Assembly: GCF_000982825.1 (NCBI RefSeq)
Contig: NZ_CP011047.1
Location: forward strand, 3,224,001-3,288,000
Reading direction: 5' to 3'
Origin: Cronobacter sakazakii
GTDB lineage: Bacteria > Pseudomonadota > Gammaproteobacteria > Enterobacterales > Enterobacteriaceae
Length of the DNA stretch: 64,000 nt
The notes under the pieces are model-generated. The model saw only the letters and a list, made by a program, of their open reading frames with translations. It was not told where the DNA came from and did not search any database. Below, piece after piece: positions 51,416-59,852 of the stretch. The number at the start of each line of letters is the position of its first letter. Position 1 is the first letter of the stretch. The position numbers and the translations under genes are program-made.

Positions 51416-52393
51416 ATGCGATTTCTCACCGGCCAGCAGGTGGCGGCGCTCGGCGGGCTTGACCCGCACGCCGCACTCAGTGACGTCACCGACGCGACGC
51501 TGCTGATGGCGGCAGGCGATGCCGTGATGCCCGCCGAAACGCACGTGCCGCTCGATACCGCGCCGGGTAAGGTTTACGCCCTGCCCGCGCGCGTGGGCGG
51601 GCGGTTTAACGCCACCGGCGTGAAGTGGACGGCGCACCGCCCGCAGCCGCAGGACGCGCTTCCGATGGCGCTGACGGTGACGCTCATCAATCGCGCGGAC
51701 ACCGGCGTGCCGGTGGGGCTGGTGGAGAGCGGCGGCCTGACGGCGGTGCGTACCGCCGCGGTCTCGGCGCTCGCCCTGCGCCACGCCGCGCCGCGCGAGG
51801 TGAAACGCGTCCTGCTGCTCGGCGCGGGCGTACAGGCGCGCGCGCACCTGGAGATGTTACGCGCGCACTTTCCGGCGCTCTCATGTTTAGGGTTGTGGAA
51901 CCGCACGCCCGCGCGGCTGGAAAGTATGCCCGTCGCGGCGTTGCCGTTCCCGTGTGAAATCTACGGCGATCTTCGTGAGGCGCAGAAACAGCCGTGGGAC
52001 GCCGTTATCACCTGCACCGGCGCGCAAAAGCCGTTTCTCGGCCCGGAATGGTGCCAGCCGGGGCGGCTTATCATGCAGATTGGCTATCACGAAGTGCGTT
52101 TTGCGGCGATTAAACGCGCCACCCAGGTGGTGGTGGACGCCTGGGGGGAGTTTCGCCACACCAGCGCCAAAAGCCTGTTCCAGATGTACCGCGCGGGCGA
52201 ATTTGCCGATGACGGCTGGTCAGCGGATCTCGCGGCACTGTTAACGGGCGCATGGCGCGCAGCGCCGGACGACTGCGTTTACTTTTCGTCGTTCGGGCTG
52301 AACGTGTTTGATATCGCGCTCGCCGCCCGCGTGTTGCAGCGCGCGGCGCAGGAGAATGTCGGCACCGCGTTGCCGCTCTTTGGCGTCGCTTAA
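51416..52393 (+). CDS. Ornithine cyclodeaminase/mu-crystallin family protein
   Basis: 325 residues. Family signature: MALTVTLINRADTGVPVGLVESGGLTAVRTAAVSALALRH (dispersed motif TAxRTAAxSALA), Rossmann motif LLGAGVQARAHLEML, and DAWGEFRH. Members deaminate ornithine, reduce ketimines or act on opine-like and alanine substrates with NAD(P). AGGAG precedes ATG 51416, 18 bp after the M20 gene. Its likely substrate is the amino acid released by the M20 enzyme. Confidence 0.88.
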   Translation: MRFLTGQQVAALGGLDPHAALSDVTDATLLMAAGDAVMPAETHVPLDTAPGKVYALPARVGGRFNATGVKWTAHRPQPQDALPMALTVTLINRADTGVPVGLVESGGLTAVRTAAVSALALRHAAPREVKRVLLLGAGVQARAHLEMLRAHFPALSCLGLWNRTPARLESMPVAALPFPCEIYGDLREAQKQPWDAVITCTGAQKPFLGPEWCQPGRLIMQIGYHEVRFAAIKRATQVVVDAWGEFRHTSAKSLFQMYRAGEFADDGWSADLAALLTGAWRAAPDDCVYFSSFGLNVFDIALAARVLQRAAQENVGTALPLFGVA

Positions 52394-54003
52394 GCGCTTT
52401 CGCGCAGGCGCAACGCCTGGTGAATATCCGGCGCGCTGTCGATAAGCCGCCGGGTATACGCATGGGCAGGCGTTTGCAGTACCTGACGCGTCGGCCCTTC
52501 CTCCACCACGTTCCCGAGATAGAGCACTAAAACGCGATCGCAGAGCTGACGCACCGCCTGGAGATCGTGGCTGATAAAGAGCACCGACAGCCCAAGCTTA
52601 TCGCGAAGCTCCGCCAGCAGGCGCAGGATCTGGCCTCTCACCGGCAAATCGAGCGCCGCCACCGCTTCATCCGCCACCAGCAGTTCCGGCTCCAGCGCCA
52701 GTGCGCGGGCAATGGCGATTCGCTGGCGCTGTCCGCCGGAGAACGCCGCCGGACGCCGCTGCGCCCATTCAGGCTTAAGCCCGACCAGCGTCATCAGTTC
52801 GCTCACCCGTTCGGCAATCGCCGCGCCGTGGCGCAGGCCGTGCACCCGCAGCGGCTCGGCGAGCTGATCGCCGACACTCATGCGCGGATCGAGGCTCGCG
52901 TAAGGATCCTGAAAAATCATCTGCGCGCGGCGGCGCACGCGTTTTTGCTCCGTTCGGCTCGCCTGCGCCATATCGACGCCGTCAAAAAGGATCTGGCCGC
53001 TGTCGGCCTCGATAAGCCCGATAGCCGCGCGCCCGAGCGTCGTTTTGCCGGAGCCGGATTCGCCAATAAGCCCAACGATTTCGCCTCGCGCCACGCTAAA
53101 GGTAGTCGGGTGCAGTACACGCTGGCGCTCTGAGGGCATAAACGGCAGCCGTGCGCGGCGTGCAAAGCTTTTCACGATACCCGTCACCTGCAACAGCGGC
53201 GTGTCATTATGCGCCACCACACGTGCAGGCGGCTCCTGCGGTGTTGAAGCCGCAATCAGCCGCCGCGTCCAGTCGGCCTGTGGCGAAGTAAAGAGCGGCT
53301 CCACCGGCCCCTGCTCGACAATTTCGCCGCCGTTCATCACGCAGGCGCGATCGGCATAGCGCGCCACCACGCTAAGATCGTGTGTCACCAGCAGCACGCC
53401 CATGCCCATCTCCTGCTGGAGATCTTTCAGCAGGCCGAGGATTTGCGCCTGAAGCGTGACGTCCAGCGCGGTGGTCGGCTCATCGGCAATCAGCAGATCC
53501 GGTTTGCCGCTGATGGCGCTGGCTATCATCACCCGCTGGCGCATCCCGCCGGAGAGCTGGTGAATATACTGGCGCGCCCGTTTTTCCGGCTCGCCGATGC
53601 CGACATGGCCCAGCAGCGCCACCGCCTCGCGGGAGGCCGCTTTCCAGCCCAGCCCGCGATGGCGCACCAGCACTTCGGCAATCTGCTCGCCCACTTTCAG
53701 CACCGGGTTCATGCTGCTCATCGGCTCCTGGAAAATCATGGCGATGTGGCGACCGCGCAGGCCCGCCGGGTATGGCGCATCAGGGAGAATGGGCGTGGTA
53801 TCGTCAAAGCAAATCTCGCCGCCGCTCTGCCAGACGCCACGTGGCAAAAGGCCGGTGACGGCAAGGGAAGTGAGCGTTTTGCCACAGCCGGATTCGCCGA
53901 CCAGCGCCACCATTTCGCGGCGTTCGACGGTCAGACTGACATCACGCAACAGGGTGGCCTGGCGACTTTGCAGGCTAAGATGAGAGAGGGTTAACAGCGG
54001 CAC
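52390..54003 (-). CDS. Fused double ATPase of a peptide ABC transporter (DppD-DppF type)
   Basis: 537 residues with two ABC domains: first Walker A GESGCGKTLTS, signature LSGGMRQRVMIA and Walker B LLIADEPTTALD; second Walker A GESGSGKTTLG, signature FSGGQRQRIAIARAL and LLVADEAVAALD (Ala replaces the usual Pro/Ser). It belongs with the permeases at 48295-50054 although encoded on the opposite strand, converging on the cyclodeaminase gene with a 4-bp overlap. Start is GTG 54003 after GGAG. Confidence 0.92.
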   Translation of the reverse strand: MPLLTLSHLSLQSRQATLLRDVSLTVERREMVALVGESGCGKTLTSLAVTGLLPRGVWQSGGEICFDDTTPILPDAPYPAGLRGRHIAMIFQEPMSSMNPVLKVGEQIAEVLVRHRGLGWKAASREAVALLGHVGIGEPEKRARQYIHQLSGGMRQRVMIASAISGKPDLLIADEPTTALDVTLQAQILGLLKDLQQEMGMGVLLVTHDLSVVARYADRACVMNGGEIVEQGPVEPLFTSPQADWTRRLIAASTPQEPPARVVAHNDTPLLQVTGIVKSFARRARLPFMPSERQRVLHPTTFSVARGEIVGLIGESGSGKTTLGRAAIGLIEADSGQILFDGVDMAQASRTEQKRVRRRAQMIFQDPYASLDPRMSVGDQLAEPLRVHGLRHGAAIAERVSELMTLVGLKPEWAQRRPAAFSGGQRQRIAIARALALEPELLVADEAVAALDLPVRGQILRLLAELRDKLGLSVLFISHDLQAVRQLCDRVLVLYLGNVVEEGPTRQVLQTPAHAYTRRLIDSAPDIHQALRLRESA

Positions 54004-54078
54004 AGGCGGCTCCCGACAACAGGCTTTGGTCGAGCATATCGGCAGCCGCCGTGGTTAACAAGTTGTTATTCAGCTGGT

Positions 54079-55119
54079 TTATGCATCGTCCTGGCCGACG
54101 CGGATAACTAGCTTGCCGAAGTTTTTCCCTTCCAGCAGGCCGATGAACGCCTCCGGCGCGTTCTCAAGGCCATCCACAATGTGCTCGCGGTAGTGAATGC
54201 GCCCTTCGGAAACCCACTGGCCCATTTCGCGCTGGAACTCTTCGATGCGGTGACCATAATCCTGGTTGATGATAAAGCCCTGCATACGGATGCGTTTTTT
54301 CAAAAGCGTGCCCATGAGCAGCGGCAGGCGATCCGGGCCAGGCGGCAGGTCGGTAGCGTTATAGCCTGAGACCAGACCGCATAGCGGCACGCGCGCGCCG
54401 GTGTTGAGCAGCGGCATCACGGCATCGAAAACTTTCCCGCCGACGTTCTCGTAGTAAACGTCAATGCCCTGCGGGCAGGCAGCGGCGAGTTTATCGGCGA
54501 AATCCGCCGCGCGGTGATCGATACACTCGTCAAAGCCCAGGTGTTCCACCGCGTAACGGCACTTCTCTTCACCGCCCGCCACGCCGACCACGCGACAGCC
54601 TTTGATTTTGCCTATTTGCCCGACGCTTGCGCCGACCGGGCCGGTCGCAGCGGCGACCACCAGCGTTTCACCCGCTTTCGGCGCGCCGATATCCAGCAGG
54701 CCCATATAGGCGGTAAATCCTGGCATGCCCAGCACGCCGAGGAACCACGACGGATGCTCAGGCGATTTTCCAAGCGGCGTCAGTTGTTTTGGATCGCAGA
54801 TGGCGTAATCCTGCCAGCCGCTGTAGCCGACCACCCAGTCGCCGGGGTGGAAATCCGGATGACTCGATTTTTCCACCACGCCAACGGTGCCGCCGACCAT
54901 CACTTCACCGATTTGCACCGGCGGCGAATAGGACGGCTCATCGCTCATGCGCCCGCGCATATACGGGTCGAGCGACAAATACACTGTGCGCACCAGCACC
55001 TGGCCTTCGCCCGGCTCGGCGATGGAATCTTCCTCAAGGCGAAAATTCTCCGCCACCGGTTTGCCATGCGGACGCGAAGCCAGCACCCAGCGGCGATTAC
55101 GGGACGATGATTGAGTCAT
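54079..55119 (-). CDS. curA: NADPH-dependent curcumin/dihydrocurcumin reductase
   Basis: 346 residues, zinc-free medium-chain reductase, very similar to E. coli CurA (YncB): RRWVLASRPHGKPVAENFRLEED, LSLDPYMRGRMSDEPSYSPP, VAAATGPVGASVGQIGKIKGCRVVGVAGG, YYENVGGKVFDAV. Reduces double bonds of enones. Upstream lies the divergently related sutR; in E. coli it is near mnaT and pqqU, as here. Confidence 0.95.
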   Translation of the reverse strand: MTQSSSRNRRWVLASRPHGKPVAENFRLEEDSIAEPGEGQVLVRTVYLSLDPYMRGRMSDEPSYSPPVQIGEVMVGGTVGVVEKSSHPDFHPGDWVVGYSGWQDYAICDPKQLTPLGKSPEHPSWFLGVLGMPGFTAYMGLLDIGAPKAGETLVVAAATGPVGASVGQIGKIKGCRVVGVAGGEEKCRYAVEHLGFDECIDHRAADFADKLAAACPQGIDVYYENVGGKVFDAVMPLLNTGARVPLCGLVSGYNATDLPPGPDRLPLLMGTLLKKRIRMQGFIINQDYGHRIEEFQREMGQWVSEGRIHYREHIVDGLENAPEAFIGLLEGKNFGKLVIRVGQDDA

Positions 55120-55167
55120 GTTGTTCTCCTTGTTTTCAGGGCGTCCAAAAAGCGTAGTGCATTCACG

Positions 55168-55743
55168 TCAACTGGCGACGTTATTCAGACGCACAATCAG
55201 ATAGATGCACGGCGCGTCGCTCTGGTTGATGAAATGGCATTCATTCGGCGGGCCGAGTTCGAGGCAGTCGCCCTCATGCATCTGGTGGCGGATATTGCCT
55301 TCCTGAAACACCAGTTCACCCTGCTGAACCCAGATGAGCTGGCGGGCAAAGGCATAGGCCGAGGCTGGCATCGGGATGTCGCTGCCGGCGGGCAGTTCCA
55401 CCTGAACCATATCCAGCGGCAGATCAGATTTCGGCGAGACGTGGCGGCGCAGATAGTGGCTCTGCGGATCGTGCCAGACCGGCTGATCGGCAAAGCGCAG
55501 CAGACGCCCTTCGTTCATCTCCGCGCGGGCGATAAGCGTGGACATGCTCAGCCCCAGCGCGCCGGAGAGCCGCCCTAACAGCGTCGCCGTCGGGCTACTT
55601 TCGCCGCGCTCAATTTTGTGGATCATGGCGCGGGAAACCCCGGCGCGCTCAGCGAGTTCGCTCAGCGACCAGCCGCGGGTTTCGCGCTCAACGCGAATGC
55701 GCTCACCAATCCGTTGATTTAATGTGTCGATTATATTATTCAT
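55168..55743 (-). CDS. sutR: SutR/YdcN XRE-cupin regulator
   Basis: 191 residues; XRE helix-turn-helix (WSLSELAERAGVSRAMIHKIERGESSPTATLL) and cupin (VELPAGSDIPMPAS, GDCLELGPPNECHFIN). Strong match to E. coli SutR, a regulator of sulfur-use genes. It is divergent from mnaT-ydcZ with 38 bp between starts, so probably controls them; in E. coli sutR is further from mnaT. Confidence 0.9.
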   Translation of the reverse strand: MNNIIDTLNQRIGERIRVERETRGWSLSELAERAGVSRAMIHKIERGESSPTATLLGRLSGALGLSMSTLIARAEMNEGRLLRFADQPVWHDPQSHYLRRHVSPKSDLPLDMVQVELPAGSDIPMPASAYAFARQLIWVQQGELVFQEGNIRHQMHEGDCLELGPPNECHFINQSDAPCIYLIVRLNNVAS

Positions 55744-55781
55744 AACGTAACATTATAGTGAACGACTGCCGGGGTTCAACC

Positions 55782-56300
55782 ATGCTGATTCGCCATGCCA
55801 CTGCGGACGACTGCGCCGCTATCGCTGAGATTTATAACTATGCGGTGTTACATACCGCCGCCATCTGGAATGACGCCACGGTCGATACTGAAAACCGCCT
55901 CGCCTGGTTTTATCAGCGCGGCAACGCGGGGTATCCGGTACTGGTGGCGGTTGAAGGCGAACTGGTCGTCGGTTACGCCTCGTTCGGCGACTGGCGCGCC
56001 TTTGACGGCTTTCGCCATACCGTTGAGCACTCGGTCTATGTGCACCCGGAGCACCACGGCAAAGGCATCGGCAAAGCGCTGATGACGCGGCTGATCGTCG
56101 AGGCGCGGGCTATCGGCAAGCATGTCATGGTGGCGGGCATTGAATCGCGCAACGCCGCCTCTATCGCGCTGCATGAAAAGCTCGGCTTTACCCTCACCGC
56201 GCAGATGCCGCAGGTAGGCACCAAATTTGGTCGCTGGCTGGATCTGACGTTTATGCAATTGCAGCTTGATAATCGCACCGAACCGGACGCCATTGGATGA
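55782..56300 (+). CDS. mnaT: L-amino acid N-acetyltransferase (MnaT/PAT)
   Basis: 172 residues, same length as E. coli MnaT. GNAT motif A HPEHHGKGIGKALM and typical AAIWNDATVDTENR, VEHSVYVHPEH, GIESRNAASI, KFGRWLDLTFMQLQLD. It acetylates methionine derivatives and phosphinothricin-like compounds using acetyl-CoA. ATG 55782 is chosen over an upstream GTG. Overlaps ydcZ (ATGA). Confidence 0.93.
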   Translation: MLIRHATADDCAAIAEIYNYAVLHTAAIWNDATVDTENRLAWFYQRGNAGYPVLVAVEGELVVGYASFGDWRAFDGFRHTVEHSVYVHPEHHGKGIGKALMTRLIVEARAIGKHVMVAGIESRNAASIALHEKLGFTLTAQMPQVGTKFGRWLDLTFMQLQLDNRTEPDAIG

Positions 56301-56746
56301 ACTCGTCATTAAGCCTGCTGTTCCTGACCGCCGCCGGTGTGGGGCTGGTGGTACAGAATATGCTGATGGTGCGGATCACGCAGTCGGCCTCCACGATCCT
56401 CATCGCCATGCTGCTCAATTCACTGGTAGGGATTGTGCTGTTCTGCGCCATTCTACTGCTGCGTAACGGCACGGCAGGGTTCAGCGAGCTTATCGCCACC
56501 GTACGCTGGTGGACGCTGCTGCCGGGGCTGCTCGGGTCGTTTTTCGTCTTCGCGAGCATTAACGGCTATCAGCATCTTGGTGCGGCCACGACGATTGCCG
56601 TGCTGGTCGCAAGCCAGCTGATTGGCGGGTTACTGTTTGATATTGCGCGCACCAGCGGCCTGACGCTGCGTATGCTCGCCGGGCCGGTGGCGGGCGCGGT
56701 GCTGCTGGTGATTGGCGCCTGGCTGGTCGCCAGGCGCACGTTCTGA
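56297..56746 (+). CDS. ydcZ: YdcZ DMT-superfamily membrane protein
   Basis: 149 residues, five hydrophobic helices, DUF606/DMT type: ILIAMLLNSLVGIVLF and LGAATTIAVLVASQLIGGLLFD. Translationally coupled to mnaT as in E. coli, suggesting export of the acetylated product or of a toxic substrate. Convergent with the next gene, 3 bp apart. Confidence 0.9.
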   Translation: MNSSLSLLFLTAAGVGLVVQNMLMVRITQSASTILIAMLLNSLVGIVLFCAILLLRNGTAGFSELIATVRWWTLLPGLLGSFFVFASINGYQHLGAATTIAVLVASQLIGGLLFDIARTSGLTLRMLAGPVAGAVLLVIGAWLVARRTF

Positions 56747-56749
56747 AGG

Positions 56750-57634
56750 TTACGCTTTCGGTTTCTGCCCGCTGCGGCGCGCGCTGACGGTCGCCAGCGC
56801 CGCCCAGTCGAGTTGCTCATCACCGTGCGCCAGCGCGTCAAGGTAGTTATCGCGAAGCACCCCTGCAATTCCCATCGGTACGTTTTTACTCTCGGCCGCC
56901 TGCTGCGCGAGACGCACATCTTTAAGCCCCAGCTTCATGGTGAACCCTGCGGGCGTATAACGGTCTTCGGCAATCATCGCGCCATAGTTTTTATACGCAG
57001 GCGCGGAAAACAGCGTGCTGGTCAGCATACCGAGAAAATCGCCTTTGCCAACGTTATAGGCCTCGACCAGCGCCGACGCCTCGCCCATGGTCTCAATGGC
57101 GCTCGCCAGCATAAAGTTTGCCGCCAGTTTCACCGCCGCGGCCTGCGCCGGGTTGTCGCCGAAGGTCCAGGTTTTCTGGCCCAGCACGTCGAAAATCGGC
57201 TGCGCTTTCGCAAGCCACTGCGGCTCGCCCGCCGCGAGAATATTCAGATTGCCTGCGGCGGCAACATCCACGCGCCCGAGCACCGGAGCGGCGAGATAGC
57301 CGATGTTCCGCTGACGGGTCAGCGCGTCCATCGCTTCAGTCAGCGCCACGGAAACCGTCGCCATGTTGATCCACAGCGCCCCCGGCGCGAGCGACGCCAG
57401 CGCGCCCTGCTCCACCACGACGTTTTCAGTAACCGCGTCATCCGCCAGAATGGTGATGAGCACATCAGCGCCGTGAATATCTTTCGGGCTTGCCGCTACC
57501 TGCGCGCCGGATGCGCGCAATGCCTCTGCGGGCGCTGGCGAGCGGTTCCAGACCGTCACCGTAAAGCCCGCTTTAACCAGATTTTCCGCCATCGGCTGGC
57601 CCATGCCGCCAAGACCGAGAAAAGCAATATGCAT
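56750..57634 (-). CDS. 3-hydroxyisobutyrate dehydrogenase-family oxidoreductase
   Basis: 294 residues. N-terminal dinucleotide motif IAFLGLGGMGQPMAENLVKAG, substrate-binding segment, catalytic Lys in AAAVKLAANFMLAS, and C-terminal helical domain with KLGLKDVRLAQQAAE. Family covers hydroxyisobutyrate, tartronate semialdehyde and imine/succinic semialdehyde-type reductases. Third gene in a possible run with ydcY and the DppA-like gene. Confidence 0.9.
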   Translation of the reverse strand: MHIAFLGLGGMGQPMAENLVKAGFTVTVWNRSPAPAEALRASGAQVAASPKDIHGADVLITILADDAVTENVVVEQGALASLAPGALWINMATVSVALTEAMDALTRQRNIGYLAAPVLGRVDVAAAGNLNILAAGEPQWLAKAQPIFDVLGQKTWTFGDNPAQAAAVKLAANFMLASAIETMGEASALVEAYNVGKGDFLGMLTSTLFSAPAYKNYGAMIAEDRYTPAGFTMKLGLKDVRLAQQAAESKNVPMGIAGVLRDNYLDALAHGDEQLDWAALATVSARRSGQKPKA

Positions 57635-57650
57635 AAAAATTCCTTAAAGT

Positions 57651-57896
57651 TTATAAAATGGTGCCGCCGCGGGTCAGCTCCGCCAGGCGTTCCTCCGCCT
57701 CGCGCTCGCGATCTTCTTTATGCTGACGGCCATGATGGGCAATCGCGGTGCGCAACTGCTGCTGCAGGTCGTAACGCTCCTCGCGGCTGAGCTGCACGTC
57801 ATCGCTGAGCGCAATCAGCAGTTCATTCATCGGCGCTATCACGTGTTGTGCAATCACCGCGTCAACGCGGCGCTGCATGTCATCACGATGTGACAT
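57651..57896 (-). CDS. ydcY: YdcY family protein (DUF2526)
   Basis: 81 residues, helical. MNELLIALSDDVQLSREERY, LRTAIAHHGRQHKED and LTRGGTIL are nearly the same as E. coli YdcY, which also lies beside ydcZ. Function unknown. 16 bp upstream of the dehydrogenase start. Confidence 0.9.
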   Translation of the reverse strand: MSHRDDMQRRVDAVIAQHVIAPMNELLIALSDDVQLSREERYDLQQQLRTAIAHHGRQHKEDREREAEERLAELTRGGTIL

Positions 57897-57915
57897 AAAA
57901 CCTCCTTAAACGCAT

Positions 57916-57937
57916 CGCCGCGGCAGGGGCCGCGGCG
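57916..57937. repeat. GC-rich intercistronic hairpin
   Basis: CGCCGCGGC / GCCGCGGCG, 9-bp perfect arms with loop AGGG, between the DppA-like gene and ydcY. No T-run on the minus strand, so it may protect the upstream mRNA end or attenuate. Confidence 0.55.
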
Positions 57938-57943
57938 CAGTGC

Positions 57944-59539
57944 TTAATTGATTTTCGCTTTCGAGAAGTCGCTGCCCATCAGGCTTACGCTGTACCCCGT
58001 CACGTTACTGCGGGTCGCGTAGAAGGTGCGGCCATTGGCGAGCGGCACCCACGGTGCCTGCTGGTAGAAGATCTCCTGCGCCTGTACATACAGTTTAGCG
58101 CGTTCCGCAGGCGTGCTGACGCGCTTCGCCTGATCGATAAGCGCAGTGTATTTCTTATCGCACCAGCGCGCGGCGTTCGAGCCGCTCTGGATGCTGTCGC
58201 AGCTCAGCAGGACATCGGCAAAGTTATCCGGGTCGCCGTTGTCTGACATCCAGCCATATAGCGCGGTGTCGTGCTCACCTTTACGAATGCCGGAGAGGTA
58301 TTCACCCCACTCATAGCTGACGATTTTCGCCTTCACGCCCACTTTCGCCCAGTCGCTCTGGATCATCTCGGCGATGCGGCGGGAGTTCGGGTTATACGGA
58401 CGCTGCACCGGCATCGACCACAGCGTCGCTTCAAAGCCCTTCTCCAGCCCCGCCTGCTTCAGCAGCGCTTTCGCTTTTTCGGGATCGTAATCGTAGGTTT
58501 TCAGGTCTTTATCGTAACCGAGCATATTCGGCGGGATCGGCGATTTCGCCACCGTGCCGCTGCCCATAAAGACCGCGTTGATGATCGATTTTTTATCAAC
58601 GGCGTAATTCAGCGCCTGGCGCACCAGCACGTTATCGAACGGTTTTTTCTCGGTGTTAAACGCGAGATAACCGACGTTCAGCGCCTCAACGCTGTGCAGC
58701 GTCAGGTTTTTATCGGCTTTAATCGCTTCGAACTGTACCGGGCTGGGGGCCGGGATAATCTGGCACTCGTTCGTTTTAAGCTTCGCGAGGCGCGTCTCGA
58801 CGTTCGGAGTAATGGAGAAAATTAAATGCTTAGTCGGCACTTCGCCATCCCAGTAGTTCGGGTTGGCGATGTAGCGGATAAGCGAATCGACTTTGTACTG
58901 TTGCAGCGCGTAGGGGCCGGTGCCGATGGGCCAGTTATCGACGTTCTCCGGCGTGCCTTTTTTCATCATCGCATCAGCGTATTCCGCTGAGAGAATAGAC
59001 GCGAAATCCATCCCCCAGTCGGCCAGGAACGCGGCGTTCGGCTCGCTCAGCGTGAACTGGACGTGGTAATCGTCGAGCTTTTTCACCTCCGTGATGAGCT
59101 TATCAAGACCCACATCCTGGAAATATTCGTAGTTGCCCTGTGACACCTTGTGGTACGGATGATTCGGGTCTTTCTGGCGCATCACCGAGAAGATAACGTC
59201 GTCGGCGTTGAAATCGCGCGTCGGTTTGAAGAATTTATTGCTGTTAAATTTCACGCCCTGACGCAGCGTGAACGTCCAGGTTTTGCCGTCCGGGCTCACC
59301 TTCCACTCGGTCGCCAGCGACGGCACCGGCGTATTGGTTTTCGGATCGAAATTCACCAGACGGTTATAAAGCACCTGAGAGCTTGCCACAAAGCTCGGCC
59401 CTGAACTCGCGATCTGCGGGTTGAAGGACTCGGGTGATGCCTCAGAGCAGTAAATCAGGGTATCGCTGTTCGCCGCGATCGCGCTTGCCGGTAACAGGGC
59501 GCTTAACAGCAGCCCGATCAATGTTTTTCCTGTCTTCAT
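57944..59539 (-). CDS. DppA-like dipeptide ABC substrate-binding protein (orphan)
   Basis: 531 residues with signal peptide (cleavage near AIAANS, residue 22). Close to E. coli DppA along its length: LIYCSEASPESFNPQ, LRQGVKFNSNKFFKPTR, DFASILSAEYADAM, GTGPYALQQYKVDS, MPVQRPYNPNSRRIAEMIQ, GWMSDNGDPDNFADVL. No permease or ATPase genes adjoin, so it probably feeds another Dpp/Opp-type transporter, possibly the cassette at 46805-54003. Carries the DppA Cys pair (LLSCDSI...ARWCDKK). Confidence 0.9.
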   Translation of the reverse strand: MKTGKTLIGLLLSALLPASAIAANSDTLIYCSEASPESFNPQIASSGPSFVASSQVLYNRLVNFDPKTNTPVPSLATEWKVSPDGKTWTFTLRQGVKFNSNKFFKPTRDFNADDVIFSVMRQKDPNHPYHKVSQGNYEYFQDVGLDKLITEVKKLDDYHVQFTLSEPNAAFLADWGMDFASILSAEYADAMMKKGTPENVDNWPIGTGPYALQQYKVDSLIRYIANPNYWDGEVPTKHLIFSITPNVETRLAKLKTNECQIIPAPSPVQFEAIKADKNLTLHSVEALNVGYLAFNTEKKPFDNVLVRQALNYAVDKKSIINAVFMGSGTVAKSPIPPNMLGYDKDLKTYDYDPEKAKALLKQAGLEKGFEATLWSMPVQRPYNPNSRRIAEMIQSDWAKVGVKAKIVSYEWGEYLSGIRKGEHDTALYGWMSDNGDPDNFADVLLSCDSIQSGSNAARWCDKKYTALIDQAKRVSTPAERAKLYVQAQEIFYQQAPWVPLANGRTFYATRSNVTGYSVSLMGSDFSKAKIN

Positions 59540-59852
59540 CTTGCGCCTTTTATTTTACTTTTCAGGAGGAAAGCCATCTCATCACAGCACGCTCTGAGTG
59601 GCAAATAACAAAAAACTGTAGCTTTATGCCTTTCCGGCATTTTTCGCCTGAATATCAGTCAATTTCAGATAAAAATGATTTACGCTCCGGTTAAGTCGCG
59701 TTAACACCGCGAATTTTTGCTTAAGTCAAGAAAATTCCTAAGATTCAATGACCCGAGAATTTACGCTTTTTCGCGTTTCTTTCGCCCTTTGCTTGACCGG
59801 TCTATCGTTCAAAGTAGAGTCGTGAAAAAGTTTTCCCAGCAGAGAGAATGAC
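59540..59852. promoter_or_regulatory. Divergent dppA-like/srfA promoter region
   Basis: 313 bp, AT-rich, no gene seen. For srfA, TTGACC (59793-59798) and TAGAGT (59815-59820) are spaced by 16 bp and form a plausible sigma-70 promoter, about 33 bp before the GTG start. Confidence 0.5.
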
